The notes below the pieces were generated by a model. The model was not told where the DNA came from and made no database searches. It saw only the letters and a program-made list of their open reading frames with translations. Both the position numbers and the translations under genes were made by a program. Below are positions 22,666 through 33,631 of a stretch of 64,000 bases of DNA, one piece after another; position 1 is the stretch's first letter; each line of letters starts with the position of its first letter. The DNA comes from Paguma larvata (Eukaryota > Chordata > Mammalia > Carnivora > Viverridae). The stretch covers positions 80,739,123 through 80,803,122 of the forward strand of contig CM057825.1 of assembly GCA_030068075.1 (NCBI GenBank), written 5' to 3'.

Positions 22666-25600
22666 TATTTTTTCCTCATCATTTTATATGAGATTTTATG
22701 TAATATAAATATTAACTCTTTGGGGAAAATATTTTCAACAAATATGGATGACAATCTGTTGTTTTCTTTTTTCTGAAATTATGCTATTTTTGCTCTGCAG
22801 AAGCTTAAAATTTTTTCATGAAGTGATCGATTGGAGAGATACTGGGATGGTAGATTGGGCCTCAGCTTCTGTTTTATTTTGGTACCAAGATCAGTTCAGT
22901 GAGGATTAGAAGCAGCCAAGAGACAGAAGTGTATGTGGATCATTTGCTAATGATTCTATAATAGAAAGTGTCTCCCAGCCTCTCCCATGATTTCTCGCAG
23001 GATGGGAGAATATCCCATCAGCCCATTAGAGGCCATCTGTGGATGAGCTGTGCTCCTAAACTACTTGCTGGGTGGTCTCTGAGAGATTTCTGTGTGGTCA
23101 CTGTATTGTTGCCTTTTCCACTTCTGCCAGGAGTATAAAGAGCCCCATGACAGGCCACATATAAGACTGTTGGCCTTCCCAGTAAGACCAACAAGGATAT
23201 ATGGCTGGTATCCAGTACAGAAGAGGTCATTAGCTGTTGTGTTTAGTATTATTTCTGTTCAGAGGAAGGACAGAGTCTCTCTGAGATGAGTGGAGATGCT
23301 AAGAGAATGGGGCTATGTTGTTAGGAGCATCATTGGGAAGTTTTTCAATGACCTGGCCTAAAAATGAATGGTTTGGGTTAGGGCGGGGACAACAGTGCCT
23401 GAGGATGTTTTGGAACAAAGGAATTTTAAAGGTCTCCTGAGGCAGAAGGAGAGGCCATACATTACATGGCCATTTGGAACATTCCAACATTATCATTCAA
23501 TCTGGTCTCCTCATCATGCAACTGATTCCAATCCACCTGTCAGTCAGGGAGCCTGATGTCATCTCCCAGGCCTGGGACTGATGGGGTGGGAAGGTCCAGC
23601 AGCCTCCCCATCTAGGAGGCTTTATCCACAATATAACTAGGAGAAAGAAGCCTTTTCAGCAGGGGAAAAGTAAACTCTGTAAAGGCAAGCTTACTGTCAA
23701 CATTGCCTGGACTGTTAAGATCTGCCCAGCTCAGCTTTGCAGACACTGGCAAAGTAAAAAAGTGAACACTGAAAAAGTACTTGGCTTTGGCTCACATCAC
23801 AACTCAAGATTTCTTTCTGACCAGTGAGAAATGGCAGCAGCTTCTTTATCTCTCCTGAAAGAGTGGTGACTATTCTCTGATTACAGCATGAAATGCCCAA
23901 CTTCCCAACCCCTCCTTTCTCAGGTACTTCAAGAACCAGGGTTTTTGAACAAATGACATGTGACTAGAAATGCATTTTAGAAATGTCCTCTTCCCTGGTA
24001 CATGTTTATGTACCATAACTCTGATTTGCACAGTCAGGGGAGGGCTCTGATTCCAGAGGGGGGAAATGTATGTATATACGTATTGTTTCAAGTTGTTGAA
24101 AACTTGAGCTTATACAAGAGGGAACTAATAGGAAGCTGAATTGCTGGAATGAATTCATCAGAGATAGCCAGGACACCCAGAAATCTGACACAGCTACCGA
24201 GATGAGCTGGCCTGTGAATCCTTGTGGTTAATTGGTGGGTGGCTAGCAGTTATGACACTCTCTGGGCTCCCTAAAAAGATTGGGGCCACCCCCCAACAAC
24301 ACTGCTTAATCATGTACAAATTATAACTTTGTCTTCACATTCTGCCTCACAAAATGAATGGTCTCCATCATTTGCCCATAATATATAGTTATTATTTCAA
24401 TTAGCCAATGTGTTCTCAACAGCTTTCTTGTTTTTTTTTCTTTTAATATATACGTTAAAGTTGATGTTTTCTCTCTGAGATTCTTAGTTTCTCCATACCA
24501 TAGGCCTCATTTGGTTAAAACAAAGTGTTATAACCAAGATGCATGTGACTTGCACTCAAGGGCTTTCTAACTACTTTTAATGAAAGTGATGGTGACTGCT
24601 GGCCAGCTGTCCCATTACTGAAAGCCAGAACCCCACATATTCTGGGTGGCAAACATCTCAAGACCTGTACCTCATACCATGGGCTGATTGTGACCTTGGG
24701 GCTAGTTAATCCCAAACACTGTCCACTGCAAACCCCTCTCCTGTTACTAAGATGTCCCTTTCATCTCCCGACTTCCTGCTTCCTGCATTCCTGTTATTTA
24801 TAGTATCCCAGGAACAAACCACTCCCTAATTTCTCAAGAGGATTTACAGTTGCTACTTGCAATTCCTCACCCAGCTCACTCCTCCAACCCTAGCAGCCTG
24901 CGTTGTGCTATATCCTATCTGTTCTCCCAAAGGTGAACAGTGACATCTTTGTTCAGTACGAAGGCCTTCTTCTCAGTCCTTGGTTTTTTGACCAATTTTC
25001 CCTGTTGGTCCCCTTTGTTTTGACTCCCTCCTTATGGGACAGTGTATTTTTTCTCCTTCCTTCTATAACTGCTCCTTCTTGGTTCTCTTTCCTCTTGTGG
25101 CACTAAAACATGTGTGACCCTCAGGCACCTACTTCTCTCTGACATGCTCCTTCAGTAACCTGAGGCAGAACAGTGTCTGTGACTGTAACCTCTCTTTGGA
25201 CACGGCCCACCTCTCTACTTCATCTTCACCCTCAAATCCTTCGAGCTTCAGATCTGCATGTTGCATCTTTGGCTTGTTCTTCACCTGCACAATCTGCTTG
25301 ACACTTCAGATCCTGCGTGCCTTCAGTGCCTGTCACTGAAATCGCCTTTGCCCTGACTGTGCCCTTTCTGACACCTCCACTGCTATAGATTCTGCACCAG
25401 CTCCCGGATACTTCAGAATGGACTTTCCAAGTCCTGTTGGGGCAAAGTCTCTTAAATCCAGTTCTATTTCTACTCTTACTACTATATTTCACCTCCTTTT
25501 TATTTCTTCCCTGAGTTTATCAACTGTTACCCCCATCCCAACACTTCTGAGGCATACAGCACGCTGTAACAATGGCTTGCAAAGGCTTTGATTCTCTAGC

Positions 25601-25810
25601 ACCAGTACTGAATGAAGCATGGGGGAGTGGTACTCTCCAATAAGGGCCATATCAAAATCTTTAGGATAAGAGTATGCAGTTTGAAAAAGCCCTACCTGTC
25701 GTTGATTTGTATATGTCCCAAAGGAGAGCCCTGCATCTGCCTCTCTGCCTCTACTACCTTGCACATCATTTTTAAGAAAATTTTATGTTCACTTTTTGTC
25801 CTTTTTTATC
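22666..25810. other. Unannotated stretch, possible old repeats
   Basis: No gene. 23000-23700 is more G+C-rich and has several overlapping 60-70-codon ORFs without motifs. I considered an LTR but saw no TG..CA ends, no polyadenylation signal arrangement and no duplication. 24760-25600 is pyrimidine-rich and may be a very diverged upstream part of the L2 that begins clearly at 25815. Confidence 0.4.
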
Positions 25811-25814
25811 TGCT

Positions 25815-26340
25815 GCCAGCAGATTAATTTTCTTGATACTCAATAAAGACTGAAGTACGGTTCTTTCCACGTTCAAAAGCTTTCAATGGTTCTCTGTTGC
25901 CCACTAAAACTTCCAAACTTCTTAACCTTGCATCCTTGACAAAACTTATCATTATGACTGCTTAGTTCTCTTCTAGGCCTGTCCTATATGACAGCCCAAC
26001 GGAGGGATTTCTCTGAACACTGCCAGCCTGTTTCACCTCTGTTTGGATCATACCACCCCGCTATGTGACATGCCTATTTCCTTTACCGTCACCTGGAAAA
26101 GTCCTGCCTGGATCCAATATCACTTCTATGGGATGTCTTTCTACTCCTGTGTTTGAAGGACCAGAGGGGGCCTTGCGATCCTCCACGGAACATCCTTTGC
26201 AGTTCTCTTTCAGCACCTGTGTTATACTTATTTGTAGAGGCACCTTTCTCCTATAGCAGAGTATACATTTCTGGAAAACAAAGATCCCATTCAAAATTTT
26301 CAGTGTCCAGGACTTTAGTGAATTATATCTTGGCTGCATA
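25815..26340 (+). repeat. L2 LINE 3' fragment
   Basis: 'ttcaaaagctttcaatggtt' then 'ctctgttgcccactaaaact' and 'tccaaacttcttaaccttgc' is the well known L2 block ('ctcaaaa.ccttcaatggctccccattgcc..aaagtccaaactcctta'). Downstream it degrades, with recognisable pieces to about 26310 ('gtatacatttctggaaaaca'). Confidence 0.65.
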
Positions 26341-26490
26341 TAATATAGAGTGTCTGAGTGTTGTTCCATTATTTATAATTTATTTCTCTTCTACTCCAAT
26401 GAAATATTTCCAAGTGACTACTATATTAGGCATGAACACCTCAGAACATTAAAATTAAAATTCAAATCCAACATTAGAAACCATGTAGGT

Positions 26491-26912
26491 CAGGGGTCAG
26501 CAAGCTACAGCCCATGGCCCAATTCAACCCAAAACATGTTTTGTTTTCTTTTCTTTTCTATAAGTTTATTTATTTATTTTGAGAGAGAGAGAGAGAGAGC
26601 AAGGGAGGGGCATAGAGAGACAGAGAGGCAGAGAATCTGGATGCAGGGCTTGAACTCACGAATTGTGAGATCATGACCTAAGAACAAACCAAGAGTCAGC
26701 CTCCGTCTTTACCGACGGAGACATCCCCCCCCCCCCACACCGTGATTTTATAAACAAAGTTTTATTACAGCATTGTGACATTCATTTGTTTATGTCTTGT
26801 CCATGTTGGCTTCTGTGCCATAGCAGGGTTGAGTAGCTGTTACAGAGACTGTATGACCTGCAAAGCCTTAAGTATTTACTCTGGCCCTTTCCAGAAAGTT
26901 TGTCAACTCCTG
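26491..26912 (+). mobile_element. hAT-Charlie-type non-autonomous element, split by a SINE
   Basis: The termini are inverted: CAGGGGTCAGCAAGCT at 26491 and the complement ending ..AGTTTGTCAACTCCTG at 26912. Inside lie 'ctacagcccatggcccaatt' on the left and, on the right, 'ataaacaaagttttattaca', 'gagactgtatgacctgcaaa' and 'tggccctttccagaaag'. The 8-bp flanks (ATGTAGGT / AATTAGAT) match at 5 of 8, compatible with an old hAT duplication. A SINEC interrupts it at about 26559-26745. I do not assign the exact MER/Charlie subfamily. Confidence 0.8.
26559..26745 (-). mobile_element. CAN-SINE (SINEC), rearranged head
   Basis: Reversed SINE with a pure (GA)n expansion in the CT-domain complement (26579-26600), 'agggcttgaactcacgaatt' and 'gtgagatcatgacctaagaa'. 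The middle block ('ggctccaggctctgagctgt' in other copies) is deleted. The tRNA-like head is altered: instead of the usual 'ccgactgagccaccc' it carries a perfect 7-bp hairpin (26701-26720) followed by twelve Cs (26725-26736). Inserted in the hAT element. Confidence 0.8.
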
Positions 26913-27198
26913 AATTAGATCAATGATTCCTAAGTGAGGTGAGCATAGGGAGAGTACGGAGGAATGGAAAGGAATGTGTAGACTCAGAATGATCTAGGGT
27001 AAGAACCCAGTGAGAATCCTCACTTTTACAACAAGCCAGTTACTGAGGAGAATCTGCTTTTCTTTCAGGGTGATATCCCTGCTTAATACATAGGTCTTTT
27101 GTGGTGACTTTTTAGTTACTTCTGGGTTCTTGCCTAATTGTTGTACTGAATCAGTGTTACTGATGAGGCTGTGCTGTATCTTTCTAATGTGGGAGGGA
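26913..27198. other. Unannotated spacer
   Basis: Nothing recognised between the hAT element and the next SINE. Confidence 0.4.
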
Positions 27199-27214
27199 GG
27201 GGAAAAATAGATTT

Positions 27215-27446
27215 TGTTTTTAATTTTATTAAAAAATTTTTTTTTACATTTATTCATTTTTGAGAGATGGAGAGACGGAGTGCAAGCGGGAGAGGGGCAG
27301 AGGGAAAGGGAGACACAGAGTCTGAAACAGGCTCTAGGCTCTGAACTGTCAGCACAGAGCCTGACGCTGGGCTTGAACCCACGAATCGAGAGATCACAAC
27401 CTAAGCCAAAGTCGGACGCTCAACCGACAAAGCCACCCAGACATCT
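27215..27446 (-). mobile_element. CAN-SINE (SINEC)
   Basis: Full-length reversed copy: long T-rich tail complement, 'acatttattcatttttgaga', 'gagtgcaagcgggagagggg', 'cagagcctgacgctgggctt' and head 'aagccacccagacatct'. Flanks resemble one another (27199-27214 GGGGAAAAATAGATTT; 27447-27465 GGGG, A8, TAGGTTT), indicating a duplication altered by poly-A slippage. Confidence 0.92.
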
Positions 27447-27465
27447 GGGGAAAAAAAATAGGTTT

Positions 27466-28965
27466 AGAGAAGGGGAGAAATTATTATCCCAGAAGCTCTC
27501 AGTAAGCTAGTTAGAGGAATTCAATAATAAACTTAGTTCTTTGATATCTAGCTTCTAAAGCAAAAAGCAAACACGACAAGTTAGGTAGTTCTCTTTAGCT
27601 AACAGAAAGACATATACTCATTTACTAAAAAGGACAAATTTTTCAGTGCTAAAGTCAGGGGGAATTTATTGAATTGACTCTGAGAGACATAGGAGAACAT
27701 ATGTTCGGCTACACTTTTGCAAAAGATCTAGCCAATGTTGAAGTGGCCAATTCTCATTACATTAGATTGCAATTCAGGAAGTAGGTTAGTACAGTCCAGG
27801 GACATTATTTGTTGTTGCCCTAACTTGTTATGGGAATAGAGCTCAGAGAACCTAGAGAATTGGTAGTTAGTGTGCTTCTCCACTGGAACATTAGTTGGCT
27901 CTGGCAGGCCCTAAATGTGGGTCAGGTAGGTGTAGAGTTTCAGTGATTGCTGGTGGTGCGGTTTTCTGGATTGATGACTAAAGAGCCATCCATGCACTGG
28001 AGGCAGGTGGCAAAACTGATACTTTGATATTAAAACAGAGAAGCCTTGTGCATTTTTGCCTGGTTGGCTGGCCAGCACGTGGTGGTAAGTAGCCAAGATA
28101 GGCACCAGAGCAATTTTATACAGCTCTGTGGGGGCACTAAAATAATTGAATGAAGGGTAGTGATGACAGTCAATAAATCATGAACTATCACTTGAGTTTA
28201 CATGGTTATTAACAGCTGCGAAAATCATCTTTAAAGAGCTATTCTGGAGCTCAGCAAATTTTGAATGATGTCACTCATTGTGCTTGATTAATTATTGTAG
28301 AGAGAGATCATAGGTGTGTTTGATTTTAAAGAATTAACATTTGGCATCTCTTTGCTAGTCCTCCAAACAATAATGCAAATTACGAATAAAATAAATGTAC
28401 ATGGTTTTACGGTGTAAGTAATTTTGACGAAAGAACCCCTAATCTTATTTTGTATTGAAAACAGATATCTTGAAATAACTGGTTTCAAACAAAGGTCAAG
28501 TGAGTATAAAATTTGAATTTCCTTTTTTTCTTTATATTAGGGTAATACAAGTATATGATGGTTACTGAATAAGAGAATAATTCCATTTTAATGTTTTTTG
28601 AATCATTTAAGAAATCTGAAAAAGGTGACATTAGTAGTTTAGTGTATTTTAGATCATCTCATGGAAGGATAGAATTATTGTCATTAAGGTATGTGTTAGT
28701 AAAATGGTTTTATAAATTATATTCATTTAAAAATGATCAAAATGTAATTTCTCATTCTAGCAGACTTGTATTCATCTTATTTACATGAGGTGTGTTCTTC
28801 GAAGCACACCGAAGGCAGGGATGTTTTAGGTTGGTTCTTTATGTGGTTTGCAAGTTGTCCTCTTGGTAGGATCCATATAGTAACGGACAAAGATGAAAGT
28901 ACCATTCTGCTCATGGAATCAATTCATATATATAATCTTTTGGGTATGTGAAGATTTTGTCTTAA
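27466..28965. other. Unannotated single-copy stretch
   Basis: No gene. The part around 28150-28480 is repeat-free AT-rich sequence with balanced composition of the kind often seen in conserved non-coding elements. Nothing in it can be assigned a function by eye. Confidence 0.4.
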
Positions 28966-28969
28966 GTAC

Positions 28970-30285
28970 AATTTAAACCCCCAAGGAAAGTGTTTATGCA
29001 GAGAAGTGGCATGATTGGAGCTGCCTTTAGAAGCATACATCCCCCACATATGGAAAAAAAATGGAGATGGCAGAGGGAGGTCCATTAGGAGGTCATTGTA
29101 ATTGCCCAGGTAGAGGATGCTGATAGTTGGAATTTGATTATTAGCAGCTGTTGAGAGGAGAGAAGTATATTTTGGGGATAAAGTACCCAGACTAGATGTG
29201 GGGCCTCTCAATTCAAAGGTAACTGAGGTCATTGGCATGGAAATGAGTATACATAATGTATGCTGAGGGGGAGTATACTGAATGAGTGGCCAACACAAAG
29301 TGGGAAGGGATATCAAAAGTTGAATTTGGACTATTTTGAGATACTGGGTGAAGGGGAACATGGGCACACACCAAGTAGTTAGTATGCAGTTCTGAAGCCT
29401 GAAGGAATAGGGTAGGTTGGAAATATAAATTTGGGAGTCATTTCACGTATTTGGAATTTAAAGCAATAGTAGTAAATGAGATCACCTCAGCAGGGACTCT
29501 GATATGAGAAGAAAAGAGTGTCCAGGACACAATATCAGGTGGGAGATTCCGAGCCAGCAAAAGAGATTAAAATGCAGCTACAGAGAGGTGATAGCACAAC
29601 TGGGGAGTGAGGTGTACTGTTAAGGAAGCCTGGAGAAAGAAGAAAGGAGCACATGGTCACATGTTGTGAATGTCACCGAGAACTTGAGAAGGATGGCGAT
29701 TACTCAAGCTATGTGGATAATTTTTATCAATAGGATGGTTTTTAGGTGTGCCTGGGTGGTTCAGTCAGCTAAGGATCCAGCTTCAGCTCAGGTCATGATC
29801 TCACGATTTGTGGGTTCGAGCTCCACATCAGACTCTGTGCCAACAGCTCAGAGCTTAGAGTCTGTTTTGGATTCTGTGTCTCCGTCTCTCTCTGCCCCTC
29901 CCCTGCACGTGCTCTGCTTCTGTCTCTCAAAAACAAATAAATTAAAAAAAAAGATGGTTAAAAGAATGGTTTTTAGTGTAAGAAGATACCTGACAGGAGT
30001 GGATTACAGAGTGCATGAGAGGAAAGAAACAGAATCCAAATGTCTACCTTTGAGGGTCCTAGAGAGACAGGACAATGGGTGAGAGATACCATGCTTTCCT
30101 CAAACTCCCAGGTAAGTGATCATTAGATTGTATTTGGATGATGATGGAGAGGAGCTTAAAGGTTGATGAAGTTGCAGAGATAAGGGCTTGTTCTAAAAGG
30201 TTAGAGGACTTAGCATCCAGGGCCCATGTGTAAGTCTTGGCCTTATTAAAGAGGCGGGACATTTCTTTATTGTAACTGAAAAGAT
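28970..30285 (-). repeat. L2 LINE, about 1.1 kb, split by a SINE
   Basis: Reversed L2 colinear across two parts. Left (28970-29745): 'agaagtggcatgattggagc', 'attgtaattgcccaggtaga', 'aaatataaatttgggagtca', 'tgagatcacctcagcaggga' and 'ggaagcctggagaaagaaga'. Right (29966-30285): 'aggcgggacatttctttatt' preceded by 'ggttagaggacttagcatcc' and 'gtgtaagtcttggccttatt'. The antisense 147-codon frame at 28924-29367 is a by-product of this repeat, not a gene. Confidence 0.75.
29746..29965 (+). mobile_element. CAN-SINE (SINEC), plus orientation
   Basis: Head 'gtgtgcctgggtggttcagt', B-box region 'tttgtgggttcgagctccac', 'gactctgtgccaacagctca', CT domain and A tail with AAATAAATT. It interrupts the L2. Both edges carry ATGGTTTTTAG (29735-29745 and 29966-29976), an exact 11-bp target duplication. 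The 138-codon ORF over it (29666-30082) is read-through of the repeat. Confidence 0.93.
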
Positions 30286-31139
30286 GAGCAAATGGTTACA
30301 GGTACAGCTTTCGGTGTTAGAAGGGTGTATTTAAATGCACACTGTTCCATATTTATAAATAAATACTCATGTTACAGTCATGATTCATAAACTCCAATAA
30401 AAAGAGGAAGACTGGCAAAGTATAAATTGGAAGTAATTCTATGTAAATATCAGTTTAGATGCTCCTATTTTCACATTTCCTTCAAACAGAAATATCTTTA
30501 AATTAAAACAAATGGATCTTTTCCTGCATCTGTACTTCTGTTGAGTGGTTATTATATTGTTGTTGGTTCCACTTTTCTCTTTTGGGTCTGATCTGCAATA
30601 CATCAGTTTTCTATAATCCTACCGAATGGCAGAAAAATCATTCTCCGTACACAAACTTTCAGTGCCCATAAAGATATTCATTTATAACATTAGAGCTGTC
30701 ACATTCCTTCTCCTTCATCTAGCAGTGCAATTTACCTCTACCTGTAGTCGTAAAAAGGAACAAACTTAATTTTACTCTCCACTTTCCTGACAGTTTTAAA
30801 GTTACATAAAAGTAACCTTGCTTCCTCTGGCGGTTCCAAAATGTTGTCAGGCAACCAATCTGTCAAGAGTAATGAGACTGTCTTTAAATTCAAATGATTT
30901 TTGTTTCATTCATTTCTGTAACAGCAAGGCATCTGCGAAGTGATATCCTAATTTCAGATCCTGTTGGGTACAGTCTTTAAGATATTCCTTCCTCCTCCAT
31001 CCCATACACAGGCTGACCTGGTCAGAGCAAACTTACATTCTGGGACCCCTTCCCCTGCCTCACCAGCATAGCACATTCAGCCAAATTATTTTCTGTATCT
31101 CAGCCTGTGTTCTATTGTCTCCAGCTGTCTAATACATCA
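30286..31139. other. Repeat-free single-copy stretch
   Basis: No named repeat and no ORF of note. 30760-30960 ('ctggcggttccaaaatgttg' onward) has the compositional look of conserved non-coding DNA, an impression only. Confidence 0.4.
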
Positions 31140-31385
31140 CAATAATGGTAATTACTAAGAATTACTTGAACAGCATTTTATAGATTTACAGTTACAGTTT
31201 TCAAGGCCCTTTTACATGTGTTCTTCCTAACAGCCTTATGAGGGAAAATGAGTAGTGATTATTAGGTATCTCCATTTTCTAGATAAAGTTACTGTGGCAC
31301 AGAAAAATTAAAACAGTTTGCTCAAAGTTACAGACCTATATCCAGCTAGGGCCAGGAGTTGCATCCAAATATTCTATTTTCCTGT
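31140..31385 (-). repeat. MIR SINE
   Basis: Reversed and nearly full length: 'tttacatgtgttcttcctaa', 'cagccttatgagggaaaatg', 'ttctagataaagttactgtg', 'gcacagaaaaattaaaacag' and 'tttgctcaaagttacagacc'. Confidence 0.75.
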
Positions 31386-31409
31386 ATCATCTGTGTTTCC
31401 AATAACATG

Positions 31410-31605
31410 ATGGAAAGCACAGAAACTTTGGAAACAAATAGATCAAGATTCAAATTGTAGCTTGGACTTTCTGAGCTTTAGTTATTCTGCCTAGAAAGTA
31501 GAAAAATAATTCTGACTTTATGCAATAGTTTTCCTAAGGAAAAAATTAGATAATGTATATAAAGTCCCTGGTAAAATGCAGGCATACAGTAGTACAAAAT
31601 AATCT
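31410..31605 (+). repeat. MIR SINE
   Basis: 'actttggaaacaaatagatc' and 'aagattcaaattgtagcttg' match MIR 'ctttggagtcagacagacct gggttcgaatcc'. Ends with 'gtaaaatgcaggcatacagt'. Oriented opposite to the MIR 25 bp to its left. Confidence 0.65.
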
Positions 31606-31639
31606 TTTTTTATTATCTTCGTAAGAACTGAAGTGATAG

Positions 31640-31840
31640 CACTCAGGGGCTAAGAAGTCAATGCAGAATTATGGGTATCTGCATTCAAATATACCTCTTG
31701 GGAGAATTCTGATTTTAACCTCCTTTTGAGCACTCTGTGTCAGTTTCCCTATGTGAAAATCAGGGATAATTGATGTAATTTTACCTATGCTTTGGCATTT
31801 CATCAAAGATGAAATGATCCTGGCCCATTTCAAACAAGTG
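31640..31840 (+). repeat. MIR SINE
   Basis: 'ggctaagaagtcaatgcaga' then 'gtgtcagtttccctatgtga' and 'aaatcagggataattgatgt', matching the MIR core. The 3' end fades near 31840. Confidence 0.6.
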
Positions 31841-32639
31841 GTAGATCTTTTAGCAAGGCAGCCAAACATCCATACATGTCTCATTACCTCACTCATTCCC
31901 TTACCCCTTTCCTATGCTGTCATTCTGAGTAGAAGGGAAATTAAAGAGCTGACAATCGTCTCTGATCTTTGTAGAGATGGTCAGTATAGTAGACATTTGA
32001 GGTATGTTTGAATTCCTATCATTCCCCTTTGGTGAGAGTACACAATTTCTTTTTTGAGTATTAAACCTCTTCATGAGTGGTCTTGGTGGGACTGTTGTTT
32101 CTGGTTCCTGATTTCTACTCAAAGCTGAAAGATCCAGGCTTCTCCACTCCCCATCTCCCGGTACACACACTTGACCAATCTGCCACTTTGTGGGGGGAGG
32201 GGGTGGGAGGGTCTTTGAATCTTGCACATATGACACTGGATAGAAGGAGCAGTTGGGATTGTTCATTCATCATGGCGGTGCTATGCTGCTCAGACTCACA
32301 CTGTGCTGGAACCATGACTGTGGAGCCTGTTTCTCAGACCTCCTCAGTGACTGTGTATTTCATCCATTTTCAAGCCTCTCATCAATTGTGCAGTCCCTTT
32401 GATATCTTTCTAATAAGTTCCTTTTTTGTAAAGGCATTCAAAACTGGATTCTCACTGAGAATCATAATTATGTTTTTCATGACTGGTGGAGGACATCTGA
32501 TCATGCCATAGCAGTGCTGTAGTGGGGGGTGGGGGAAGGTGTTAAAAAGAAGGAAAGTTTGTAGCCATAATAGTTAGAATGTGATAACAGAAAGACAAGT
32601 TACTGGAATTGATTCTTTGATCCATTCAGCATGATGTTT
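31841..32639. other. Unannotated stretch
   Basis: Contains a 144-codon plus-strand ORF (32077-32511) with a hydrophobic C-terminal third but no family resemblance. A complementary ORF of similar length overlaps it, arguing for chance. No named repeat. Confidence 0.4.
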
Positions 32640-32800
32640 TAGAAGGAGTGAGAGGACCTATGCCTGAGTTCTTTTTCTGTCACTGAGTAGTTATGTGACT
32701 CTGGGCAAAGCTCATCATATCCCTGGGTCTTGATTTTTGTGCGCATAAAATGAGGGGCCAGAAACAGAAAAACTCTAAATTTTATTTTATTGAAAAGGTC
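32640..32800 (+). repeat. MIR SINE
   Basis: 'gtagttatgtgactctgggc', 'aaagctcatcatatccctgg' and 'gtgcgcataaaatgaggggc' give the MIR core, ending in a 'tctatgattctaag' tail typical of MIR variants. Confidence 0.7.
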
Positions 32801-32809
32801 TATGATTCT

Positions 32810-33600
32810 AAGCAGGGCTTGAAGATTGACTCTGTGCCAAATGTGTGTAAGCCATTGAATCAGTTTAGAAGTAGTAAGGGACCCAGGAGCTTACAGTTTT
32901 ATTGTGAGGACAGCATATAATTATGTAAAGCCAAGTACACAGTATTTCAAGGTAGACTATGAAATATATACTAAAATGGGCAGTGCTGGACGTGTGTGCT
33001 TCACACATTCCAAGTTGGAGGCATTTTGAAGGACCTCAGAGAAGAGGGTGCTCTTTTTTTTTTTAAACTTTTTGTAGTCAAATTGGTTTCCATACAACAA
33101 GGTGAGTGCTCTTTGAATTAAGTCCCCAAGGACAAATCATATAAATGGCTGATATAAAGAGAAAAAGAGTCTCATTCTAGGAAAGGCGTGGCTGAGAATC
33201 AAGAATGAGCTAAGCATGTCTAGAGACAGATGAGGAGATAGGCTGATAAGGTTTTTGGTGGGTGAGAGTAAGGGAGGCTTTAGTGGTTGACATTTTGGCC
33301 AAATTGTGAAGTTTTTGACTATAAAGTGAGAAATGTAAACTTTATCCTGTGGCCAGAAGGGAGTAAACTGCTTCTTCTAAAGCAGGACAATAGCAGGGAC
33401 AGGTGAGTATTTGGGGAAGAGGAATTCGACACTTCTGCTAGATGGATTAGATCTTGGAGAAACTGGAGGCAGGAATGGGAGCCAGAGGTCTGTACGATGG
33501 TCCGCATATAAGGAGATGTAGGTAAGATCTAGAATGTGGCTGGAAATGAAAGAATGATACATAGAGAAGAATCAACTGAATTTGTGGACCAAAATGAAGG
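32810..33600 (-). repeat. L2 LINE 3' fragment (with tiny L1 inside)
   Basis: Reversed L2: 'ttgactctgtgccaaatgtg', 'caggagcttacagttttatt', 'ggaaaggcgtggctgagaat', 'aactttatcctgtggccaga' and 'aactggaggcaggaatggga'. Interrupted by a very short L1 end at 33057-33105. Confidence 0.65.
33057..33105 (-). mobile_element. Ultra-short L1 3' end insertion
   Basis: Poly-T, AAACTTTTTGTAG, then CAAATTGGTTTCCATACAAC, which is exactly the terminal segment of the same carnivore L1 as at 22148. The repeated GTGCTCTTT on both sides (33048-33056 and 33106-33114) is a plausible 9-bp target duplication. Confidence 0.75.
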
Positions 33601-33631
33601 ATACAAATATGAGAGAATTACAAGTGACTTT

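Noticed and set aside
23000..23700. Possible retroviral LTR or processed pseudogene (G+C-richer patch with a TATAAAG at 23134)
   Set aside because: No TG..CA termini, no target duplication, no retroviral reading frame and no poly-A tail.
24760..25600. Upstream extension of the L2 at 25815
   Set aside because: Loose C/T-rich similarity to L2 without colinear words. Left as unannotated.
26579..26600. Short regular repeats that might suggest a CRISPR-like array
   Set aside because: Simple (GA)n microsatellite inside a SINE. The organism is a mammal and there are no spaced direct repeats.
28766..28830. Inverted-looking GGTGTGTTCTTCGAAGCACACC segment as a regulatory palindrome
   Set aside because: Stem is short with an internal mismatch, and there is no supporting context.
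28924..29367. 147-codon minus-strand ORF, the longest in the window
   Set aside because: Lies within a reversed L2 3' region and shows no reverse-transcriptase motif or other domain.
29746..29830. tRNA-like sequence in the SINE heads
   Set aside because: These are tRNA-Lys-derived SINE heads without a foldable acceptor stem or intact anticodon arm. Not tRNA genes.
29666..30082. 138-codon plus-strand ORF
   Set aside because: Runs through a SINEC and flanking L2. It is translation of repeat sequence.
32077..32511. 144-codon plus-strand ORF with hydrophobic end
   Set aside because: A 121-codon ORF (31901-32266) overlaps on the opposite strand. No domain, no splice context, T-rich hydrophobicity.
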